This document shows, piece after piece, positions 58,324-64,000 of a stretch of 64,000 bases of DNA. Under the pieces are notes generated by a model. It was given only the letters and a program-made list of their open reading frames with translations. It made no database searches and had not been told where the DNA came from. Source of the DNA: Streptomyces sp. Sge12. Lineage in GTDB: Bacteria > Actinomycetota > Actinomycetes > Streptomycetales > Streptomycetaceae. The stretch's first letter is position 1, and each line of letters begins with the position of its first letter. Location of the stretch: NCBI RefSeq assembly GCF_002080455.1, contig NZ_CP020555.1, positions 868,001 to 932,000 of the forward strand, given 5' to 3'. The translations under genes and the position numbers were made by a program.

Positions 58324-59574
58324 TCAGGCCGCGCGGATGCCGTCGCAGGCGATCGGCAGGTGACGCGGTCCGCGCAGCACCGCGTTCTGGCGGTACGGCG
58401 GCGGGTCCTCCAGCAGTCGGGGGTTCTCCAGCCGGCGGGCCAGTTCGCTCAGTGCCAGCTGGGCCTCCTGCCGGGCCAGCGGGGCGCCGAAGCAGCTGTG
58501 GATGCCGCTGCCGAGCCCGAGGTGCTGGATGTCCCCCCGGTCGGGGTCGAAGCGGTCCGGGTTCTCGAACCGCTTCGGGTCGCGGTTGCCGGACGCCAGG
58601 ATCAGCGAAACCGTGGCGCCCTTGGGGATGTTCACCCCGCACACCTCGATGTCGGCGAGGGTGCTGCGCCGGGGCAGCAGCTGCACGGGCGGCTCGTACC
58701 GCAGCAGTTCCTCGACGATCGGTACGGACAACTGCGGGTCGTCGCGCAGCCGTTGGAGGACGTCCGGGTGGCGCAGCAGGGTCAGCATGCCGTTCGTGAT
58801 CAGGTTGACCGTGGTCTCGTGGCCCGCGATCAGCAGCAGCGCCGCGGTGCTGACGGCCTCCAGCGTGCTCATGGACCCGTCCGGTTCCTCGCCGGCGGCC
58901 GCCAGCTGGGACAGCATGTCCTCGCCCGGGTTCTTGCGGCGCTCCTCGATCAGCCCGGCCAGGTACATGCCGAGCTCCATCTGCGCGTCGGTCGCGGCCT
59001 TGGGCCTCTCGCCGGGGTCGGCGTCCGGATCGGGGTCGAGGCTGGCGGCGATGGTGTCGGCCCAGCCGTGGAAGCGGGGTTCGTCCTCGTGCGGTACGCC
59101 CAGCAGCCGGCAGATCACCGTCACCGGGAAGGGGTACGAGAACTGGTCGACCAGGTCGATCCGTTCCAGGGAGTCCGCGCCGGCGATGCCGTCGATGAGG
59201 CCGGTGACGATGCCGTCGAGCTCGCCGCGCATGTCATGGACCCGGTGCGGCGAGTGCGGCGGCCCGAAGGGCCGGTTGGCGATGCGGCGCAGTCGGTCGT
59301 GGTCGGGCGGATCCAGCTTGAGGAAGACCGGCGGCAGCCCTGAGTCGTCCCCTTCGGCCTGCGCCAGCGGGTCGCTCGACGACAGCGTCAGGTTGCGGGG
59401 GTCGGAGCTGATGCGCGGATCGTGCAGCAGGCCCTGGATCTCGTGGTAGGTGCTGACGACGTACGGCCCGTCCTCGTCGTGGAACACGGGCGTCCTGCGC
59501 AGTTCCTCGTACAACGGGTACGGATCGGCGCGGTTGGCGTAGTCGATGATCTGCCGGAGCATGGCTCGACTCAT
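58324..59574 (-). CDS. Cytochrome P450
   Basis: 416-residue soluble bacterial P450. The I-helix shows LLLIAGHETTVNLITN with the oxygen-activating Thr, the K-helix ExxR is in VEELLRYEPPVQ, and the heme-binding loop is GLGSGIHSCFGAPLARQEAQ with the thiolate Cys; the usual Phe at the loop start is Leu. It needs ferredoxin and a reductase, which are not encoded nearby. The substrate is unknown. ATG 59574 has GAGGA 7 nt upstream; the longer frame from 59697 adds Pro/Ala-rich residues without homology. It is convergent with the deacetylase gene. Confidence 0.93.
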   Translation of the reverse strand: MSRAMLRQIIDYANRADPYPLYEELRRTPVFHDEDGPYVVSTYHEIQGLLHDPRISSDPRNLTLSSSDPLAQAEGDDSGLPPVFLKLDPPDHDRLRRIANRPFGPPHSPHRVHDMRGELDGIVTGLIDGIAGADSLERIDLVDQFSYPFPVTVICRLLGVPHEDEPRFHGWADTIAASLDPDPDADPGERPKAATDAQMELGMYLAGLIEERRKNPGEDMLSQLAAAGEEPDGSMSTLEAVSTAALLLIAGHETTVNLITNGMLTLLRHPDVLQRLRDDPQLSVPIVEELLRYEPPVQLLPRRSTLADIEVCGVNIPKGATVSLILASGNRDPKRFENPDRFDPDRGDIQHLGLGSGIHSCFGAPLARQEAQLALSELARRLENPRLLEDPPPYRQNAVLRGPRHLPIACDGIRAA

Positions 59575-59783
59575 GGCGTGTCCTCGTGCGGCTCGCGGGA
59601 TCGGGGCGTGGGAGGGTGCGCTGACCGGCGCCTCCGTGTCCGGTTTTCCCAGCATGCACGGAGGCCCCTGCGGCCGCCTGCCGGGCGACGTAGCCACAGG
59701 TCAGGCTCTTGCGGCGGTCCCGTCATCGCTCACCTCGGGTCCGGCCCCTCGACATCCCGGCGGCCTCTGCCGCATCATCATGC

Positions 59784-59800
59784 TTGCACTCTCAGTGCAA
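59784..59800. promoter_or_regulatory. TetR-type palindromic operator
   Basis: TTGCACT-CTC-AGTGCAA is a perfect 7-bp inverted repeat with a 3-bp centre, in an AT-rich patch between the P450 gene and the secreted propeller gene. This architecture is typical of TetR-family operators. No TetR gene is in the window. The rest of 59575-59876 shows no gene. Confidence 0.55.
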
Positions 59801-59876
59801 TGATGTTGCCACGTGTCCCTCGCATCCCTCGCGCCCTTCCGCGTCCTCGCACGGTCAACGGATGAAAGGCCTACGC

Positions 59877-61457
59877 ATGCGCACCTTCCTCCGCTTCCCG
59901 GGTGTACCGGCCGTACCGGTCGTCCTGGCAGCCCTGGTGGCAGCCGCCCTGTTGTCGCCCCTCACCGCCGCGGCCCCGGCCGGCGCAGTGACCCCGCCCG
60001 CCCTGTCCATCCCCTCGGACCCGCGCGGAGCCGGACTGGCCCCGTTCACCGGTCACCCCGTCGCACCGCGACCGGTCACCGTGCCCGCGGTCCCGCAGCA
60101 CCCGTTCATGGCCGCCAACGGCTCCAGCAATGTGCACGGCGACGCGTACCAGAGCGACACGTACGAGGGGCCCGGCCCCACCGGCCGCGACCTCGCCGTG
60201 CGCAGCAGGCTCCAGGGCGGGCTCTGCGGCTCGGTCACCTTCGACTCCAGGGGCCGGATCGTCACCGTCTGCATGACCCCCGGACACGCTCCCCGGCTGA
60301 TGCTCCTCGCTCCGCACGACCTCGGAGCGGTCGCGTCGCTCACGCTGCCCGGGACGGCGGGCTCCAGCCCCACGGAAGTCTCCGGAGGCGGCTACTTCTA
60401 CCTGGACCGGCTCGACCGGGCCGTCGTCCCCACGAAGGACGGCACCATCCAGGTCGTGGCCGTCCGCGGCGACGCGCTCGTCACGCAGGCGCGCTACGAC
60501 CTCAAGGCCGCGATCGGCACCAGCGGCATCGTGTCCGTCCTGCCCGACTGGTCGGGGCGGATGTGGTTCGTGACCGGCAGCGGGGTGGTCGGCGTGCTCG
60601 ATCCGGCCACCGCCGCGGTCTCCACCCATGTGCTGCCGGGGGAGACGATCACCAACAGCATCGCGGTCGACGAATCCGGCGGCGTCTTCGTCGTCAGCGA
60701 CCACGCCCTCTACCGCTTCGACGCGCGCGTCGAGGGCCGACCCACCGTCACCTGGCGGGCCGCGTACGACAGGGGGTCGCGGCAGAAGCCCGGCCAGCTC
60801 GGCCGGGGCAGCGGCACCACACCCACGCTCATCGGCCCCGCATCCGGCCCGGACGGGGGGTACGTCGCCATCACCGACAACGCCGACCCGCAGATGCAGG
60901 TGCTCGTGATGGCACGCGGGACGGCCGGCCCCGGGAAGGTGTGCGAACAGCCGGTCTTCGCCCCGGGAAGGGGCGCCGACGAGAACAGCCTCATCGCCGT
61001 GGGCGGCGACCTCATCGTGGAGAACAACTACGGCTACGTCGCCGGGGACCACGCCCTCCTGAGGGGGATGCTCGGAGGGCGCCAGGCCGACACCGAGCCC
61101 GGCCTGGCCCGGGTGCACGTCGACTACACCACCCGTACGTGCTCCCTCGCCTGGTCGGACACCGTCGAACGGGTTCCCAGCGTCGTCAGCAAGGTCTCCC
61201 TGGCGACGGGCCTCCTCTACACCTTCACGCACCCGACCGCCGACGAACTGCGCTCCGCCGGCGCGAAGGGCACCGCTGCGATGCCCGACGCCTGGTACCT
61301 CACGGCATTGGACGTACGGACCGGCCGACGGGTGTGGAGCCGTCTGGTCGGCTCCGGACCCCTGTTCAACAACCACTACGCGCCGGTGACCCTGGGAAGG
61401 GACGGCTCCGCCTATGTCGGCGTGGTCGGCGGCCTCGTCCGGATCAAGGACTCCTGA
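59877..61457 (+). CDS. Secreted beta-propeller (PQQ-like) hypothetical protein
   Basis: 526-residue exported protein. The signal peptide runs from MRTFLRF through VVLAALVAAALLSPLTAAAPAGA. The mature chain has repeated strands with the look of a beta-propeller (VLPDWSGRMWFVTGSGVVGVLDPATAAV, TNSIAVDESGGVFVVSDHALYRF, KVSLATGLLYTF, ALDVRTGRRVWSRLVG), the last being the PQQ-blade W motif. No catalytic residues are recognised. ATG 59877 has AAAGG 7 nt upstream; ATG 59862 is an alternative that lacks one. A TetR-type palindrome about 80 bp upstream suggests regulated expression. Confidence 0.75.
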   Translation: MRTFLRFPGVPAVPVVLAALVAAALLSPLTAAAPAGAVTPPALSIPSDPRGAGLAPFTGHPVAPRPVTVPAVPQHPFMAANGSSNVHGDAYQSDTYEGPGPTGRDLAVRSRLQGGLCGSVTFDSRGRIVTVCMTPGHAPRLMLLAPHDLGAVASLTLPGTAGSSPTEVSGGGYFYLDRLDRAVVPTKDGTIQVVAVRGDALVTQARYDLKAAIGTSGIVSVLPDWSGRMWFVTGSGVVGVLDPATAAVSTHVLPGETITNSIAVDESGGVFVVSDHALYRFDARVEGRPTVTWRAAYDRGSRQKPGQLGRGSGTTPTLIGPASGPDGGYVAITDNADPQMQVLVMARGTAGPGKVCEQPVFAPGRGADENSLIAVGGDLIVENNYGYVAGDHALLRGMLGGRQADTEPGLARVHVDYTTRTCSLAWSDTVERVPSVVSKVSLATGLLYTFTHPTADELRSAGAKGTAAMPDAWYLTALDVRTGRRVWSRLVGSGPLFNNHYAPVTLGRDGSAYVGVVGGLVRIKDS

Positions 61458-61772
61458 CCGCCTGAACCCCCGACCCGTGCGGACCGACCGCCCGGCCTGC
61501 CGCCCGACCTGCCCGCCCGACCTCGACCTGCCGTCCGACCCCGCCGCCGACCCGCCGCCGGACCCGCCGTCCGGCTCTCCGACTGGGCCCGGACGTGTGA
61601 CAGACCCCGGCCACGCCGCTGTACCGGGCATGAACCGCGCCCCACCCGGTTACCCCTTCCCCGGGTCCCAGCGTCCTCGGCACAGGAGCGCGGCGGATCC
61701 CGACCGGTTCACGTCGGGCTCCGCCGCCGCACCTCGGAGGGCTCCGCGAATGGCTTCACGAAAGGCACGACG
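61458..61772. other. Non-coding gap before the beta-helix gene
   Basis: This 315-bp stretch begins with a low-complexity region of degenerate CCGAC-type units (about 61480-61590) that reads as Pro/Asp/Arg in several frames and has no supported start. The last 80 bp should hold the promoter of the beta-helix gene. I see no gene. Confidence 0.5.
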
Positions 61773-63179
61773 ATGAGACGGCGCAGCACGCGTCATCGGG
61801 GATTGAGCTCCCTTGTCACCCTGGCCCTGACCGGCGTGGCGGCGGCCTCCGCCGCGGTTCCCGCCCATGCGGTCGCGGTGCCGTGCAACACGGCGGCCTT
61901 GATCGCCGCGATCAACAACGCCAACCTGAACGTGGACACGGTCATCGATCTGGAGCCGTACTGCCTCTACGAGGTCACGGCTCCCTACACGGCGGGGGCC
62001 GACGACGGGCTTCCGCCCATCACCAACACCAACGGCGTGACCATCAACGGTCACCACGCGACCATCAAGCGCGTGAGCGCCGCCCCCTTCCGCCTGTTCG
62101 AGGTCGGAACCTCCGCGACGGTTCTGGGCAGACTGACCCTCAACGACCTGACCGTCATGAACGGTCAGCCCGCCGGCCCCGTCGGCGGCGGCGCCGTGCT
62201 GGTCAACCGCAACAGCACCTTCGCCGGGACCAACGTCGCCTTCCAGGGCGGAACGGCGAACATCGGCGGCGGCATCAGGTTCCTGCCCGGCGCCACGGGC
62301 ACCCTCACCGACAGCCGCATCACGGACAACCGCACCACCGGCGGGGCGAGCACGGGGGGCGGGGTGTACTCCGAAGGACAGGTCTCCCTCGTCAAGACCC
62401 GCATCACGGGCAACCGTGCGCGGATCGGCGGCGGCATCGGGCACCCTTCGGGGACGCTCGCCATCACCGGGAGCACCATCAACCACAACACCGCCTTCGA
62501 CGCCGGCGGCGGCATCTCCTCCGACGGATCCGGCGCCCTGCACGTGACGCGGACCGCCGTCACCGACAACCGCGTCACCACCGGCGGTCTCGGGACGGGC
62601 ACCGGCGGCGGCGTCCATATCGGTTTCGGTGGCAGCCAGGCGTTCAGGAACTCCACCATCGAGGGGAACACCGTGGCCGTCCAGGCGGCGGACGACGGCG
62701 GTGGCGGCATCTTCTCGTTCGGCGGGGCGCTCACCCTGGACTTCACCAAGGTGAGGGGCAACAAACTCATCGGGGAAGCCGGTCACGGTGCCGGGATCAG
62801 CGCGCTGGGGGGCACCGTGAACATCCTGAACGCGTCGGAGGTCTCCGGGAACCTGGCCGCCGGCCGCTACTCGCTGGGCGGCGGCCTCTACACGGCCGGC
62901 CTCCTCGCCGCCGCCCCGGCGGTGACGGTGAAGAAGTCCTCGATCGACCGCAACAAGGTCTCCGGCACCGGTTCACGGGGCGCCGGCATCTACAACGCGG
63001 CCGGCACCTACCAACTGACCGACGCCTCGGTGCGGTTCAACGTCGCACCCGACGCCCCCGCGCCCGGCGGCATCTGGACGAGCACGGCGATCACCTCGGT
63101 CACCAACACCAGGATCACCGGCAACACACCGACCAACTGCCGCTTCAGCCCGGCGCCCGTGACGTCCTGCGTCGGCTGA
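61773..63179 (+). CDS. Secreted right-handed beta-helix protein
   Basis: 468-residue exported protein. The signal peptide is RRRSTRHRGLSSLVTLALTGVAAASAAVPAHA. The mature chain consists of parallel beta-helix turns (NGVTINGHHATIKRV, LTLNDLTVMNGQ, GTLTDSRITDNRTTGG, VSLVKTRITGNRARIGGGIG, LAITGSTINHNTAFDAGGGI), with GGG turns and N ladders as in polymorphic outer-surface and pectate-lyase-like folds. No lyase catalytic residues are evident. ATG 61773 has AAAGG 8 nt upstream. It may bind a carbohydrate or surface (inference). A strong hairpin follows the stop. Confidence 0.83.
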   Translation: MRRRSTRHRGLSSLVTLALTGVAAASAAVPAHAVAVPCNTAALIAAINNANLNVDTVIDLEPYCLYEVTAPYTAGADDGLPPITNTNGVTINGHHATIKRVSAAPFRLFEVGTSATVLGRLTLNDLTVMNGQPAGPVGGGAVLVNRNSTFAGTNVAFQGGTANIGGGIRFLPGATGTLTDSRITDNRTTGGASTGGGVYSEGQVSLVKTRITGNRARIGGGIGHPSGTLAITGSTINHNTAFDAGGGISSDGSGALHVTRTAVTDNRVTTGGLGTGTGGGVHIGFGGSQAFRNSTIEGNTVAVQAADDGGGGIFSFGGALTLDFTKVRGNKLIGEAGHGAGISALGGTVNILNASEVSGNLAAGRYSLGGGLYTAGLLAAAPAVTVKKSSIDRNKVSGTGSRGAGIYNAAGTYQLTDASVRFNVAPDAPAPGGIWTSTAITSVTNTRITGNTPTNCRFSPAPVTSCVG

Positions 63180-63197
63180 CCTCTCCCCCGCCGACGG

Positions 63198-63236
63198 CCT
63201 GCGGCCCCGCCCCCGAGAAGGGGACGGGGCCGCAGG
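63198..63236. terminator. Long hairpin between convergent exported-protein genes
   Basis: CCTGCGGCCCCG and CGGGGCCGCAGG form a perfect 12-bp stem, with an inner CCCC-GAGAA-GGGG stem, 18 bp after the beta-helix stop and 29 bp before the end of the convergent Gly-rich gene. It is a strong candidate for a bidirectional terminator. Confidence 0.7.
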
Positions 63237-63265
63237 GCTTCGCCCGGCCGTGCTTCCGCCGGGTA

Positions 63266-64000
63266 TCAGCTCGAACCGACGAACGTGATGTACACGGCGC
63301 CGTTCTGACCGCTGTTGCCGTTGGCGATCACCGGGACGCTCGCGACGGTGTCGGTGTTCGCCGCCGCCCAGCTGCCGCCACCGCCGCCGCCTCCACCGGT
63401 GATGGCTTCGCCGCCGCCTCCACCGCCGCCGCCACCGCCCCAGCCGCCGCCTCCACCGCCCCCGCTGCCGTAGTTGGTGCCGTTGGTCCGCCACTCGCCC
63501 TCGCCGCCCTGTCCGGCATTGCCGAAGAAGAGGGAGGTGTTGTTCGTCCAGGTCGCACCGGCGTTGGGGCCGTTGCCGGTGTGGACGGGGCCGCCCAGAC
63601 CGCCGATGCCGTCGATGCCGCCGGTGCCGCTCTTGCTGTCCACGCCGGAGCCGCCGCGGCCACCGCCGCCGCCGTCACCGTTGCTGCCGCCGCCCCCGCC
63701 CGCACCGGTACGCGTCAAGGTGCCGGTGGTGGCCTTGCCGTTGCCGCCCGTGGATCCGGCCGAGATGATCTGGCCCGAGACCGCGGTGCCGCCGTTGCCG
63801 CCGGCGCCGCCGTTGCCGTTGGCGTTGCCCTGGCCGCCTCCGCCGCCACCGCCGGCATCGGCGAGCAGCGTGGTCGTGGTGCACGTGCCGTAGCCCGCGA
63901 TGCACGGGTTCTGCGTGGTCAGGTCCACGCCGGAGACCAGGGTGGAGGCACCGCCGCGGCCGCCGGCGGACGTCGCGCCGAGCTGGCCGACGTAGTAGTA
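63266..64000 (-). CDS. Glycine-rich exported protein, 5' end outside window
   Basis: The minus-strand frame is open to the right edge, so the N-terminus is not visible; 244 residues can be read. After YYYVGQLGATSAGGRGGASTLVSG the chain is mostly Gly with Asn, Ala and Thr, in runs of up to ten Gly, and ends NSGQNGAVYITFVGSS. A closing G-x-V-x-I-x-F strand after Gly-rich loops is seen in Gly-rich (ALK-type) domains of bacterial surface proteins. Two Cys (CIAGYGTC) could pair. The Gly runs come from GGC/GGT repeats, which are prone to sequencing error. It is likely a surface or matrix protein (inference). Confidence 0.75.
   Translation of the reverse strand, partial: YYYVGQLGATSAGGRGGASTLVSGVDLTTQNPCIAGYGTCTTTTLLADAGGGGGGGQGNANGNGGAGGNGGTAVSGQIISAGSTGGNGKATTGTLTRTGAGGGGGSNGDGGGGGRGGSGVDSKSGTGGIDGIGGLGGPVHTGNGPNAGATWTNNTSLFFGNAGQGGEGEWRTNGTNYGSGGGGGGGWGGGGGGGGGGEAITGGGGGGGGSWAAANTDTVASVPVIANGNSGQNGAVYITFVGSS

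Noticed and set aside
63266..64000. Plus-strand Pro-rich protein opposite the Gly-rich gene
   Set aside because: The frame at 63474-63893 is the mirror of the GGC/GGT codons; it has no family similarity, while the minus strand ends in a recognisable Gly-rich domain strand.
1..64000. tRNA, rRNA, integrase, transposase or phage genes
   Set aside because: I looked for them and saw none; the two decayed loci appear to be deletions without flanking mobile elements.

Overview
The window is very GC-rich DNA with strong third-position G/C bias, many GTG starts and many 4-bp stop/start overlaps. It carries families typical of Streptomyces: a PAS/GAF/SpoIIE/HATPase phosphatase, a STAS anti-anti-sigma factor, a SWIM/HEAT-like gene pair, DUF6959, DUF2804, a CopC-CopD fusion and PafBC-type DNA-damage promoters. 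I read it as a chromosomal segment of a Streptomyces or close relative. I see no rRNA, tRNA, CRISPR array, insertion sequence, integrase or phage module. Both ends cut a gene: a cyclase-family hydrolase on the left and a glycine-rich exported protein on the right.

Layout. 1-6.7 kb: cyclase-family hydrolase (partial), GMC oxidoreductase, SDR dehydrogenase, cytochrome bd oxidase (cydAB) and a Vat/CatB-type acetyltransferase. 6.7-18.1 kb: GH15 glycosidase, DHFR/RibD-like reductase, DUF3291 protein, a Cys-bearing SufR-like regulator, DUF6959 and VOC proteins, a HEAT-like gene remnant, two small unknowns, a beta-propeller with a Cys-dense loop, a divergent MarR/ene-reductase pair around a palindromic operator, and DUF2804. 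18.2-22.3 kb: a SWIM zinc-finger/HEAT-like operon behind a PafBC-type promoter. 22.4-28.5 kb: quinone-reductase-like enzyme, a GltB-like plus pyruvate-oxidase operon, and an SDR/NTF2-like pair. 28.5-38.7 kb: NERD-like/UvrD helicase, HEAT-like unknown, stress-type small membrane protein, SDR, Ohr/OsmC, AraC regulator, STAS protein, Tat-exported amidase and an MFS transporter.

38.8-41.2 kb holds the most striking gene: one 772-residue polypeptide joining a macrodomain, a family-1 uracil-DNA-glycosylase fold whose catalytic Asp is Asn, and an R-S-E ADP-ribosyltransferase. It sits behind a near-consensus PafBC/RecA-NDp DNA-damage promoter. With the SWIM operon, which has the same promoter type, it suggests a DNA-damage response that uses ADP-ribose chemistry.

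41.2-48.9 kb is a compact divergent cluster: FemAB/GNAT-like transferase, MFS exporter and two ATP-grasp ligases on one strand, HemN/HemW-like radical SAM enzyme and DUF1152 protein on the other. It looks like an uncharacterised peptide or amide natural-product pathway. 48.9-51.4 kb is an arsenic locus (aquaporin, ArsR, ArsC) next to a decayed second ars unit. 51.4-54.9 kb is a copper locus (YcnI/DUF1775 and CopC-CopD). 55-64 kb has the SpoIIE phosphatase, a PuuE-like deacetylase, a cytochrome P450 and three exported repeat-type proteins.
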